Shown: positions 21,012 to 32,200 of the stretch, one piece after another
How positions within the stretch are numbered: the stretch's first letter is position 1
Layout: each line of letters opens with the position of its first letter
Translations under genes and position numbers: made by a program
Notes under the pieces: generated by a model
The model's database searches: none
Seen by the model: only the letters and a program-made list of their open reading frames with translations
What the model was told of the DNA's origin: nothing
Assembly: GCF_000281045.1 (NCBI RefSeq)
Contig: NW_008246081.1
Location: forward strand, 407,178 to 471,177
DNA from: Saprolegnia diclina VS20
Taxonomy: Eukaryota > Oomycota > Saprolegniomycetes > Saprolegniales > Saprolegniaceae
DNA length: 64,000 nucleotides
Reading direction: 5' to 3'

Positions 21012-21408
21012 ATGTCGGAGGTTGAAGAGACGCTCGAGCGCATCAAGAACCACAAGGGTGTCGAAGGCTACGTGATTGCGGACAAGAACGGCGCGGTGCT
21101 GCGCCGCCACCCGCACATGGACACGGCGAGCGCCGAGCGCTACTCGAGCTTCATGAAGGAGCTCACGACGAAGGCGCGCGGCGTCGTGCGCGACCTCAAC
21201 CCCAAGGTACGTACGACCACGACGACGCTCTTTCCGACATACGATGCATGTAGAACGACCTGCAGTACCTGCGCATTCGCCTCAAGAAGTTTGAGATCCT
21301 CGTCGCCCACGGTACGACAAACCTCGCGTCTGCCCGCTCATGCATGCACTCGTAGAGAAGGAGTTCCTCGTCATTGTGATTCAGAAATGGTCGCCCAATG
21401 CGACGTAG
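21012..21408 (+). CDS. DYNLRB: Dynein light chain, roadblock/LC7 type
   Basis: Three exons: 21012-21206, 21254-21311 and 21356-21408 (introns of 47 and 44 nt), 101 residues, the usual size. Starts MSEVEETLERIKNHKGV and shows the full roadblock fold: GYVIADKNGAVLRRHP, RGVVRDLNPKNDLQYLRIR, KKFEILVAH, then FLVIVIQ near the end. These match the conserved RDL-P-NDL-x-FLRIR and FLIVIQ family motifs. It is a homodimeric subunit of cytoplasmic dynein and of axonemal inner-arm and IFT dyneins. It converges on MCMBP with 42 bp between stops. Confidence 0.95.
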
Positions 21409-21450
21409 GACGACAAAGAAGCAATACAATCGTTGCGTGTACAGTCGTAT

Positions 21451-23211
21451 CTACGAGAGGCCGTGGAGGCGGGCCTTGACGAGCGCATGGCGGGCGACGA
21501 CGTAGTCCCAGTCGTCTTTTGTCACGGTGGCGTGACCGACGCTCACAGCATGCAGTCGCACAACGCGCACCAAGCGGTGCAAGTCGTCCGCCTACCCCGA
21601 GCATGAACCGTCATTGCATCGAAAGTGGTCATACCCCAACAGTCGCGTCGGCTCGGCGCTGGTCAATGTACCACTGCTCGGCCAGCGCCGCGCCTTCGTT
21701 GCCCAGGTCCGTGTTAAAGTGGCGGTAGACGGCGAGGTAGATGCGAAAGCACTGCAGCAGCGCGTCCGAGTAGGGTCCATCTCGCGTTGTCGTCGTCGTT
21801 GGCTGCAGCGGGACGTACAGCGTTGTCGGGAGGATCGACTAGCAGCAGCTGAGTGCATGGAACGACCGTCGGAGGCGCACCTTGGAGGTCGAGACACAAA
21901 TGACTTTGGTATCTTGGTTGAACTCTTTCTTGTAGAACCGAAAGTCGTAGGGCAGCGCTTGGTGCTCGACGAGCGTCATGAGCGCAGCCATGTTGTGCGT
22001 CCCCTTGTCATCGAGCTACACGTCGGTAGATGCATAAAAGCCACATGCAGCAGTCAATGAACCTGTCCCGTGGTCAAGTTGGCCTCGTTGACGACGAGCG
22101 TGCTTCCGTCCGGCAGCTGCAGTAGCCCCGGGTGGAGGTACTCGATGTCGTAATCCTAGCATCCGACGACGTAAGCGCCAGGCAAACACACAAGCCATAC
22201 CTTTTGAGGAAAGTAGAGCGCGTCGTGCAAGGCGGCGAGCGACAAGTCCAACGACAAGCACGATGGCACGAGCGCATGCAACGACTGCTCGAGCCCGGTA
22301 AAGTCCGTCGCGCTCATGGATGGCCAGATCACGTTGAGCGAGAGGTGCCCGAACGGCATCGAGACGTCCGAGCGGTTGTAGACGCGCGAGAGGAGCACGA
22401 GCAGGAGGTACTCGGCCACGACCATATCGCCGTGCGCCGCTGTCGTAGCGAGGTACCCCAAAAGCTGCGCCCGCATCTCCTCCACGGACGTTGGCTGACC
22501 CAGCCGCTGGGCCCACTCGGCAGCGGCCCACGCCGTCGGGTTGGCCATGTCCTCGCGGAAACCGACGTCCTGACCAAAGGATATCTCGCTGGCGTCTACC
22601 TCGCTCTATGAGCCCCTCTTTCTTCGCGCTAGTACGGTCGTACCTGTGGCGTGCAGCGTAGGAATGAACTCGATGGCACGCGCCTTCTCTTGCACCGTCG
22701 CGCTGTCGGCGTCTTTCCATTCGATGTCCATGTCATCGGGCGCCGCCTGCGGCGTCAAGTCGAGCTCGCCCACAAACTCGTACACGTGGTTCACTTTCCA
22801 TAGCGTGCTGCCGTACGCGCGGACAATCACCTGGAACGGCGTCGGCGCCAGCGTCGTCGGCAGCGCCATGGGCTCGGACACGCGCACCGCCGGCGCTGGC
22901 ATCGCAGCGTCCACACACTCCTCCTCCTCCTCGTTCTCCCGTCGCTTAGTCTTGCGGCTACCACGGCTGGCGGCAGCCGTTGGGTGCGCTACCTCGGCGG
23001 TTGCAGCGGACGTTGCAGTTGCAGATGCCCACGCCGTTTGCGCTGGGAGGGCTTCGCACCGGTACGGCGTTGTCTCGACGTACGTCTCGGCGCCATCCTT
23101 CAGTAGCAGCTGCGGCTGCCCAATGTCCCGCACGAGGCCAACGAAGCGCACGGTCGCGCCATGGGCGATGACGCCTTGGTCGAGCCGCGGCCGCGTCAAG
23201 AGAGCTGCCAT
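21451..23211 (-). CDS. MCMBP: MCM complex-binding protein (MCMBP / ETG1)
   Basis: Six exons: about 22636-23211, 22201-22605, 22063-22155, 21881-22015, 21635-21838 and 21451-21591, about 517 residues. The N-terminus has a beta-rich segment (ATVRFVGLVRDIGQPQLLL) and YEFVGELDL. The core has GDMVVAEYLLLVLLSRVYNR, a hallmark of the family, then FGHLSLN, LVPSCLSLDLSL, LQLPDGSTLVVNEANLTTG and GTHNMAALMTLV. The C-terminus ends ADDLHRLVRVVRLHAVSVGH, matching the MCMBP tail. The protein binds MCM3-7 and helps MCM assembly and unloading in S phase. The first intron is problematic: the only donor keeping frame makes it 30 nt, so the 22606-22635 boundary is tentative. Confidence 0.9.
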
Positions 23212-23224
23212 GCTTCGATTTTTT

Positions 23225-23309
23225 AACCGGTCACCGGATAACCGCGGGCGTTGAGTGGTCAGAGGAAGCCTTCATTTCGAAATCCCCACAGCGCCACCCA
23301 AGTCGCAAG
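23225..23309. promoter_or_regulatory. Short divergent promoter, MCMBP and cold-shock gene
   Basis: Only 98 bp separate the two start codons (23211 and 23310). Within it are AACCGGTCACCGGATAAC (from 23225), a half-match to the recurrent palindrome, and a TTTCGAAAT element at about 23275. Confidence 0.45.
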
Positions 23310-23870
23310 ATGGCCCGTAGCACTTCCCCGTCCCCTCGCCGTGAGCGCAGCCTCTCGCCCGCCGGCCGCGGTGGCGACGACCGCCGGTCGCGCTCGCGCT
23401 CGCGCTCGGGCCACCGCAACGACGGCCCCAAGCGCATGCGCGGTACGGCCGCCCGCTGGAACGAGAAGGGCTTCGGCTTCATCAAGCCCGAGGACCCGTC
23501 GCAGAACGACGTGTTCTGCCACTTCACGTCGATCCAGGACGGCAACTGCCTCCACGAAGGCGACACCGTCGAGTTTGAAATCCGGTTCGACGAAGCCAAG
23601 GGCAAGGACCGCGCCGAGAACGTGACGGGCGGCCGCACCGAAGACCGCCGCGTCGGTGGCCGCTCGGGCGGTGAGTGCTACGACTACAAGCAGGGTCGCT
23701 GCCACCGTGGCGACTCGTGCAAGTTCTCGCACGACGGCGGTGACCGTGGTCGCAGCCGTGACCGCTATGACGACCGCCGCTACGACGACCGCCGCAGCCG
23801 TGACCGCTACGATGACCGCCGCGGCCGTGATGATCGCTACGACGACCGCCGCGGCCGTGACCGCTACTAA
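23310..23870 (+). CDS. Cold-shock domain protein with CCCH zinc finger and RD repeats
   Basis: Intronless, 186 residues. An N-terminal SR-rich segment (about 1-35) is followed by a cold-shock domain (about 42-108) with RNP1 (KGFGFIKP) and RNP2 (DVFCHFTSI), then a CCCH zinc finger C-x7-C-x5-C-x3-H (CYDYKQGRC to CKFSH, about 122-140), and a C-terminal repeat of RYDDRR/GRD units (about 148-186). All three modules bind RNA or RNA-binding proteins, so a role in mRNA binding, splicing or stability is likely. The combination of one CSD and one CCCH finger in a short protein is unusual among animals and plants, where CSDs pair with CCHC knuckles. Confidence 0.93.
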   Translation: MARSTSPSPRRERSLSPAGRGGDDRRSRSRSRSGHRNDGPKRMRGTAARWNEKGFGFIKPEDPSQNDVFCHFTSIQDGNCLHEGDTVEFEIRFDEAKGKDRAENVTGGRTEDRRVGGRSGGECYDYKQGRCHRGDSCKFSHDGGDRGRSRDRYDDRRYDDRRSRDRYDDRRGRDDRYDDRRGRDRY

Positions 23871-24621
23871 GCGGTCATGTGTTTTGCGTAGGTCTGGAAA
23901 CACCCGAGCAGCTCCAAGCAAAGAAGACGCGACAAGAAGGACGTAGTGTGTGACTTGGCTTAAATCCGTTCGGGGTATATATTTTCCTTTATCCACCGCC
24001 CCCATACCCGGCCGTGCGCACTGCTGTGTCGACGTCCCGGGTTTCCTCCTCGTTCCGTTCTCTCGCCGCCTCTGCATCCTGCACCACAACGCGACGGCTA
24101 CCTCTCGGTGCGGCGACTCTTCACCTCTCATCTCCACGGCGCTGGGCGTAATCGAACCAACATGAATCATCCTCTTCTGTATCATTCAATCGCTTCCTCT
24201 TGCTCATCTACTAGCAGTGCGACAAAGGCAGGAAGCGTCCATGTACCGGTAGCATGCAGCTAGGCCTCGGCGAGAATCTCGCCACGTCACCGCGCGGCTC
24301 GACCTCACAACCCGGCTTGTCAAACCTGTCAGACTTCATCCGAATCCTATGTATTTTAACAGTTCTTGACAGTCTATAATTAGTGTGATCTAGTTGTTCC
24401 CCGCTTCAATGGAAGCGCAGCCTCCAGATAGCGCTAATTGGACTGTCCATGTGCTCACCTCATGCAGCTTGGTCTGGCGAATTATATCTGTAGACGAGTC
24501 CTGTCGGCGCCTGCCATCAGTTTGGCCCGTCAAGGTTCAAGCTAAATAGTATGAATGTGAATTGGTGCATTATCATGCCTGAAATACTGTGAGGGACACA
24601 TCGTCGACGGTGCAGCGAGCC
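23871..24621. other. Intergenic, 750 bp
   Basis: No gene seen. The part at 24300-24420 is AT-rich. Antisense frames reaching back into the cold-shock gene are shadows. The PIG-U promoter should lie near 24500-24600, but no ATCCGGAT or CCAAT element stands out. Confidence 0.5.
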
Positions 24622-26145
24622 ATGACCGACGGACCACCGCGAGTCGCCGGCGTCGTCGTCGCTGGCGTTGTGCTTCGCGCGCTCATCTTCTACTACGAGA
24701 TCGACTACGTACTTCAATACCGCCCGGAACTCACGACGCCATTGAATTCGCTGGAGCGGCTTCAAGAAGGCCTCTTCCTCGCTGGCGCCGGCTTGGACCC
24801 ATACGCTGGCGACGTGTTCCACCAGCCGCCGCTCGTGTTGCTCGCCGCCATGGGCGTGCAATCGATGCCTCTTCACCTCTCGAGCCGGCTCGTGACGTGC
24901 CTCGGCGCGATTCTTCTCGACGTCCTCATTGCACTCGGCTTTGCCTCGGTCTGCCGCGCGTTCATTGCGACGCAGCACGCGCAGCAGTCGGAGAACAGCA
25001 AGGTGTGGCTCAACCACCCACCGCTCTCGCCGCTGCTGCAGCCCCGCTACCTCCCGCTGACGGTGGCTGCCGTGTACCTCTTCAACCCGTGGTCGCTCGC
25101 CACGTCCCTCGTGCGCTCGACCAGCCTCGTCACGTACGCAGCGATCGTGTGGAGCGTGGCGTTCGCCATGCAGCGTACGTCGTCGATCGGTTTGTGCTTG
25201 CGTCATGCGCTGCGTAGACCGCGTTCCGCTCGCGATCTGCCTGCTCGCGATCGCCACGTACATTGCCGTGTACCCCATCGTGCTCTTGCCGGCGCTGCTT
25301 CTCATGGCGTATCCAACCAAGCCCGTATTGTCGGCGGTGCGTTGTCCATCTCTTCTCCTGCTTGTGCTAAGACGCGTTTGCCTAGTCGTGGGGTCTTGCC
25401 ACGAGCTTCTTTCTCCTGTACCTTGGGCTCTTTGTCTACCTCTCCAAGGTCGTCATGGGCGGCTGGGGTTTCCTCGATGTACGAGCGACTTGAGGCTCAT
25501 GGGCCATGACGACCGTGTCTCGTAGGCGACGTATCTCTGGGTCGTCCGGTATCCTGATTTGACGCCCAACATTGGCATCTTTTGGTACTTCTTCATGGAG
25601 CTCTTTGACCGGTTCCGGAACTACTTCCTCTTCCTTCTGCACGTGCACCCGCTGCTGTACGTGCTGCCCGTCTACCTGCGCCTGCAGTACGTCATGCAAC
25701 TCCATTTGCCTCGAGACTCATGCAAACGATGCGATAGATGCCGTCCGCTGGCCGCCACGGGCGTGCTGCTCGGGATCTTCGCCATCTTCGTAGCCTACCC
25801 CGCGCTGGGCGACTTTGGGCTCTTTGGCACGAGCCTGCTCTTACACCCGCGGTCGCTCATCGGTACGACCACTGCCTGCGACGGGGACGATGATGGACGA
25901 TACGGCGAGTAGGCATGCGCCACACGTTTGTGCTGGCGACGGGCCTCGCGGTCGCGACCGTGCTCCTCCCCGTGATGCACTACCTCTGGCTCTTTCCGGG
26001 CTCTGGCAACTCGAACTTTTTCTACAACCAGACGCTCGTGTTCCAGCTCTTTGGCGTCAAGGTCGTTGCCGAGTTCCTCACGGCGACGCTGCGCCGCGAC
26101 AAGCAGCTCGACGAGTTTTGGAAGACGGCCAAGACCATGGGCTAG
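24622..26145 (+). CDS. PIGU: PIG-U, GPI transamidase complex subunit
   Basis: Six exons: 24622-25174, 25218-25324, 25386-25478, 25526-25686, 25738-25862 and 25913-26145; introns are 43-61 nt and the sum closes to 423 residues, the family's length. It is a multi-span ER membrane protein with conserved PIG-U landmarks: NSLERLQEGLFLAGAGLDPY, FHQPPL, YLFNPWSLATSLVRST, PDLTPNIGIFWYFFMELFD, AYPALGDFGLF and GSGNSNFFYNQTL. PIG-U (yeast Cdc91) helps the transamidase recognise proteins and attach GPI anchors. The intron at 25687-25737 is 51 nt and keeps frame, so it could be missed by gene finders. It converges on ARS2 with 47 bp between stops. Confidence 0.93.
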
Positions 26146-26192
26146 TGAGGTTTGCATACAAAACATACACGGCGCGACGCGCCACTAAGAAC

Positions 26193-28407
26193 CTACTCGT
26201 CTTGCTTTTGCTTCTTCTTGGGCGGCGGCAGCGACGTGAGCGCCGCGTCAAAGTCCAGCTCGACCTTCTTGTCCTTGAGCTGGTCCAAGTCCTGGTACGA
26301 CGTGCTCACTTGGCGCGGGTCGACCGGCAAGTCCCGCGGCAGCGGCGGCGGGCCGTCGCGGGGCATGTACGGGCGCGGCGGGCCGCGTTGGTAATACGGC
26401 GGCGGCGGGTTGTAGCCGCCGTGAAAGCCACGGCCACCACGGTCGCGATAATACCCGCCACCACCTCGGTACTGGTCGCCAAACGGCGGCGGGCCGCGGT
26501 AGCCACCACCTACAAAGGATGCATTCTGCAAGGCTCAAGACGATCCCAACACATACCTTGGCGGTAGTCGTGGGGCGGCCGGCGCATGGCGTTCGGGCCG
26601 AGCGTCGGCTGGTTGACCGTGTCGTACGGCGGCAGCGGTCGGTCCGGGTCTTCGCGGTACGACTCCCACATGTAGCTCTCGCCGACCTTGGCAATCTTGT
26701 CAACGACAAGCTCCGGGTGTTTGTTGCGAATGTGCTTCTTCACAAAGTCGACCGTCTTGAAGAGCTTGGTGCAGAGGAGGCACCGGTGCTTCCCGTCGTC
26801 GCCCGCTTTCTCCGCATACGACGTGTACACGGGCTCGAGCGCGGCCTCCTCGCGGGCTTCGATGTCGTCGACGAGCGCAGCCTCGGCCGCCTTTTGGCTC
26901 GCGAGCTTCTCGGTCGCGTTGGCCGCGATCGCCGCCTCAATACGCTCGTCCAAGGCCGCCGACCAGCCGCCCCAGCCCGCGAGCACCTTGTTGTCGCGCG
27001 TCGCAAACGTCTTGTGCTCGACCGCCTACTCGGAGACACCATGATGAAACCTCGACCACCGCACGGGACACGGTACATGGTTGTCCTCGACGTCGCGCTC
27101 GGTCGCGTCCGGACGGCAAAAGAGCGCCGGGTGCGCGTGCAGGATGTCGCCCATGTCGATGCACTGGACGCCGGCGTAATAAATAAAGTGGTGCACGCGG
27201 CGCAAGTACGCAATCACAATATCGAGCTGGGCCGCTTCCGAGAGCGTCTCCTTGCTGTCCTTGACGTGGTGGAGGACGCTCGAGACGCCGTGGGCCGACG
27301 TCGCCCCGAAGACGCTTGCGTCCAACAAGGTCGCGAGGTGCAGCGCCTGCTGAAAGTCGTACGTGATGCGCGCTGGCAGCGACATGCACGTCGGCGTCTT
27401 GATCGGCGCGCGCGACCGATGCTGCGCGACTTGGAGCCGGATCGGCGCCGGCATCTCCGGGTCTTCGACGAGCACGTTCTGGAGCTTGGGCATCGCCTCG
27501 AGCGCCGCGGCCGCCGTCTCGTAGATGATGTACGCCGACCGGTCAAAGTCCAGGTCGCGCTTCTTGGCCGGGTCTGACAAGTGCAGCTCTTGGATCGGGC
27601 CGCCCTGTCGTGCGTCATATGAGCTCAAGTGGTGTCAAGGAGGAGACGGATACCGCGTTGACGACGGCTTCGGCCAACGCAGCGTACGGGCACGAGCATG
27701 GGATGCGGCGAATGTACAGAATCCGGTTGCCTTCTTCGACGTCGTTCTGGAACGACGCTTCGTTGGCCATGTTGGCTTCGTGGAAGGAGATTTGCATGGT
27801 CGCGACACGCTCAAAGAACGCCTTGGCGTCGGCGGCCTTCTTCGCATTCTTCTGCAGCGTGAGGCGGTGGCGGATCGCAGGCGAGTAGCGCTCCTGCAGC
27901 CACTCCTCCGACTTGTGCGCGTCAAAGAAGACACGCATGAGGCCTTGAATGTACTTCTTCTTGTATTCCTCGTAGCTGCCACGTGGTGAGTATACGTCGA
28001 GAAAGAGGGACCTACCGCTGCTGGTAGACTTCGGGCGACGACTCGTCGTTTTGCTGCATCATAAAAGCCTTGTACGACATGAGCGGCTCGGGGCCGCGCG
28101 GGCGGCGCATGCGATCGTCCGGACGCTCGTTCGACCGCCTTCTGCCGCGGAACGGGCTGCGGCTGCGCCGCCGGGGCGGGCTGCGATTGCGCGGCGAGTT
28201 GGAGCGTCGTCGATCCCGGCCGCGGCTACCGCTGCGACTCTTGCTCCGGCCCGCGCGCGGAGCAGGCGCTCCACTCGACGGCGCTGGCGCGTCCGCCGGC
28301 GGTGGCGGGTTGGCGTGCTGCGCCGGAGCGTCTTCGTTGTACGGCGCGTTGTCCTACGTTGCATCGCCACGTGCGTCCTGCTGCTGCCATGGCGCGCCAC
28401 GTACCAT
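26193..28407 (-). CDS. SRRT: ARS2/SERRATE RNA-processing factor
   Basis: Exons: 28405-28407 (ATG only), 28016-28353, 27654-27975, 27077-27604, 26557-27025 and 26193-26509; introns are 40-51 nt and the sum closes exactly to 658 residues. The N-terminus is Arg/Ser-rich. It is followed by LMSYKAFMMQQND and an EEYKKKYIQGLMRVFFDAHK segment typical of the ARS2 N-terminal domain, then an RRM-like middle, the single C2H2-type zinc finger (CLLCTKLFKTVDFVKKHIRNKH) that contacts RNA and FLASH, and an RG/Pro/Gly-rich tail. ARS2 links the nuclear cap-binding complex to miRNA, snRNA and mRNA processing. The domain order is normal. The ATG-only first exon is supported by codon closure but needs transcript proof. 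Confidence 0.9.
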
Positions 28408-29296
28408 GACGGTCGGTTCTTCAAGCTCGTATTCGGCGCTTGGCAACTTTAAATGCTGGGCGCACCACAAACCTCCTTTCTTCGATTCCCATTTGGTGAT
28501 TATCCAGTGATTTTTAACCAATCAAACATAGCGGCCCTTGCTAGGCACCGACTAAACGACTAAGCCTACCGAGGGTTTCCCACATTTTTCACATTGCGTT
28601 TCACACATCGCACGTGGCACGCTCCCCGTCCTTGGCGCTCGCCAGCGCGCACCAAACACAAAGCACGACGTCTCGCACAGCGCAATAGCGCTACCACCTC
28701 AGCGGCTTGCAGGCATATCGAAACCCGATCAACAATAGAGGCAGCGCATGGAACAGCATCGACGCAACCGGTTGTTGGCCGCGTGACCAACTCGCCCTAT
28801 ACCGTCGGCTGCACCGTGCTTCTTGCATGCTCGGAGGCTCCTCATCGTTCAGTTAGTGGCTGTGTTTACGGACATGGAGCTACCCACGCGTGACTACTAC
28901 CACTACACACCAGAGCGCTGGGTGTCTCGATGGAGGAGCGATCCATCGTATGGGGCCTGGTAGGTGGCGTCGAGACGCAGGCCTGTTGGGATCTGTCAGC
29001 CGTAGCTAGGTTCCCGCGCGTTCCAAGGCCGTTGTACGAAGATGGCGCCAAGTGGTTCCGTGCCAGCTGGATCCGCGTTCAAAATAGCATTTGCCGCCAT
29101 GTTTTCCCTCCACTTTGAGCGTACTTAGCATTTCTCACCGCACTTTAGCGAGTCGCAGAGTGAAAAAAGGCGCGGGCTTTTGGCGGGAGGGCGGACTTAG
29201 TCGAGACGCATCCGGACTTGAGTGGACGCGACGCTGCCTGGCGGCGGCTACGACCCATTTTCCCTTTGAAGCCCATCATCGGTACTTGGCAGTAGC
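28408..29296. other. Intergenic, about 890 bp, divergent promoter of ARS2 and CDC6-like
   Basis: No gene recognised. CCAAT at about 28518 may serve ARS2. Short frames at 28566-28893 have no family features. The end near CDC6 contains the E2F-like and TCCGGA sites listed separately. Confidence 0.5.
29178..29216. promoter_or_regulatory. E2F-like site and TCCGGA motif upstream of the CDC6-like gene
   Basis: TTTTGGCGGGAG at 29178-29189 is an excellent match to the E2F consensus TTTGGCGGGAA, and TCCGGA lies at 29211-29216, 80-120 bp upstream of the ATG at 29297. CDC6 is a known E2F target in animals and plants, so the site fits the gene. Binding is inferred. Confidence 0.6.
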
Positions 29297-32200
29297 ATGG
29301 CGACGACGGACTGGCGACTAACTCCGCAGAACGTGGTCACGACCGATGGCGCCTGCGACGGCGTCAAGTGGCCCGCGCTCGTCTTCGCTTCGTACCAGGC
29401 CGCCAACGAGTGGCTCATCGACATCGAGCACCTCCGGCGGCTCAAGCCAGCGACCGACGTCGAAGACCGCGTCGTCTTCTACTTTGGACGGACGAGCCTG
29501 GCGCCCAACGACACTACACAGGTCGCGCTTTTACCGGCCAAGACGCTTGACGCGTCGCCGTGGTCGGCCGACGACAACTTGAGCGACGACCCCATGTACA
29601 CACACGCTATGGCCGTCGCAAGACAGTTTGCGGCCGCGCCCACGAAGCTCAAGGCGTGCGAGATTGTCTTCAACTCGTCGTTGGACAATGGCGTTGTGCC
29701 AGAGAGCCACGGCCTCGTGTCGCCCGGCGTCCACATCGCCGACGACGAGCGCGAGTGGAGCCAGCTCTTCGAGTCGATTTGGGACATCCTCGAGGCCGAC
29801 GGGTGGAGCCTCATCACGATTTCGGGCGACCTCATCTACGCCATGCCCGGCGTCGCGTTCAACAACTTTATGCCCGGCGTCACAGTCTACACGTCCAAGA
29901 AGGAGGCCTTCAAGAAGGCGCTCGACGAATATACGGCGGCCGAGCCGTCCGCTTCGACCGAGAGCCTCTGGAGCGTCATCTGGGACTACATGGAGACGCA
30001 CAAGCAGTGGAAGTCGTTCAAGATGCGCAACAACGACGTCATGTACCACGTGCCCGGCATCAGCGTCATGGACCTTGTCCAGAACGTCAACTTTTTCATG
30101 AACAAAAAGGACGCCGTGCTCAAGTTTACGAGCGAGCGCAAGAGCTTGGTCAAGAAGCGCAAGTCGCCGGACGGCGTCGAAGACGTGCCCCTCGCCGCGC
30201 CGTCGCCGCCCGTCGTCGTTGCGGCCGAGGCAAGCGTGGTGGCGCCCAAGCCGACGACTACGTCGGCGCTCCAGCCCGTTGCCCGGACCAAAAAGACAAA
30301 GAAGCGCGCGTTGAACGAGACAAGCGACAAGGAGAACAGCGACGTCAACAGCCGGTCGTCGACCTCGCACCGCCGGCGCTTTGGCGACGCCGAGTTTCCG
30401 TTTGCGCGTCTCTACAGCGTCCTCAAGGAGTTTGGCTGGACGTACGTCGCCAGCACCTTTGGCTACAAGTACGTGGTGCCCGGGCGTGACGCCAAGGGCG
30501 TCGAAGGCGTCGACCACTTTCCCACCGAAGAGGCCGTCATCGAGTTTCTTCAGAACAAGGGCCTGCTCCACGCGATCCAAGCGCATCTGCGCGGTGGTCC
30601 GATGCCAACGCTGGATTTCAATGCACCCACCGGTGTCCAGCCGCCGACAGCCAAGCCGGCAGCGACCAAGCCGGCAGTGACCAAGCCTGTCGAGCCCAAG
30701 CCCAAGACTGTCAAGCCCACGAAGCAGCGCCTCTCGTTCTCGGGCGTTGAGAACACGCCTGTCGCAGCGCCGGACGCCAAGAAGAAGGCCAAGGCGGTGG
30801 TCATCTCGGCCGAAGACGACGACACGTCCCCGATCAAGACGACGGTCACCAAGAAGGCAGTTGGCAACACTGCCAAGCTCAAGAAGCCCAAGGCAGTTGA
30901 AGGTGAGGCGGCCAAGCCCAAGAAGGTGGCAGATACTGCCAAGCCCAAGAAGACAACCGAGGCAGATACTGCCAAGCCCAAGAAGACGGCGAGCCGCAAG
31001 CTGACCATCTCGACCAAGGCGGCGGCCAAGGCCAAGGAGGTCTGTGCCGTGTCGCCGCCTCGCCGCGCAACGGGCTTCAAGTGCAGCTTTGGGCTTGTCT
31101 ACCGCGTGCTGCAGAGCCGGGGCTACACGCACAAAACCGGTCCGATGGGCTATTCGTACTTTGCCCCCGGCAAGACCGAGGCCAACGGCGAGCTCAACGT
31201 CGACTACTGGCACAACGAAGTGGACCTCGAGCTCTTCCTCAAACGCACGGGCGAGTGGGCGCGCATCTCGCGCATCCTCGAGCGCTCCTACAACGGGTAC
31301 TCGACGACTGAGAGTTCGCCGGAAGGCACGGCGGCGGCGTCCGAGGCGGGCACGCCGGCGCCGACGTCGCCCGTCCCCCGCTTCAACATGCCGTTGACGG
31401 ACGCCGCGGCCGCGTCCGGGCTCTTCTCGCCCGATCGGTGCAACGACGCCGACGACGAAGACATGGCCGTCGAGTCGTCGCCCGAAGCCAAAGCCGTAAA
31501 GCCGGTCCTTCTGCGCCAAAAGCCGCAGCCGAAGGTCAATGCCAAGAAGGCCGTACCGGTCAAGTCGTCGGTGACGATTCCTCCGTTCGAGATGAAGTTT
31601 GGTCGGCTCTTTAGCCTGCTCCAGAAGCGCGGGTGGCGCTACAAGAACGGCCTCCTCGGGTACGAGTACGCCGAGTACAAGGACCGGAAGGAGCTGCGCT
31701 CGTTCCACTCAGAAGACGACCTGATCGCGTACCTCAAAGCGACTAAGCAGTACCCTGATCTCGAAAAGGAGCTCCAGAAGGAGCACCGGCGTCGGTACAT
31801 CTACGAGTCGTCGACCGAGGGCGGGTCGGCCTCGGAGGCGCTGGTGCTGCCGTCGACGTCCGAGGACGAGACGGCGGATGCGACGTACTCGTTTGCCAAC
31901 ATTTGGCCCGTGCTCAAGGCGCGCGGGTGGACCGAGCGCAAGCCCAACACGATGGAGGACACGGCGTACACGTACTGCAACCCGCGCGGAAAGGTATACA
32001 ACAAGTCGGGTGTGGTGACGTACGCCAAGCTCGTCAAGGTCCTCGACGACGCCAAGGAAGACGACGAGAGCGAGAACAGCGACTCGGACTCGTCCAGCGA
32101 CGACGATGACAGCGAGCCTAGTGAGGCAAGCGACCCCAGCGACGACGACGACGACGGCAAGCCGACGCAAGACGACGAGACGGAGACGGAGACGGAGGTC

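Noticed and set aside
29531-31708. Minus-strand open frame of 725 codons opposite the CDC6-like gene
   Set aside because: It is the antisense shadow of a GC-rich coding exon; it has low-complexity Arg/Gly/Leu content and no domain, while the plus frame has AAA+ motifs in continuous phase.
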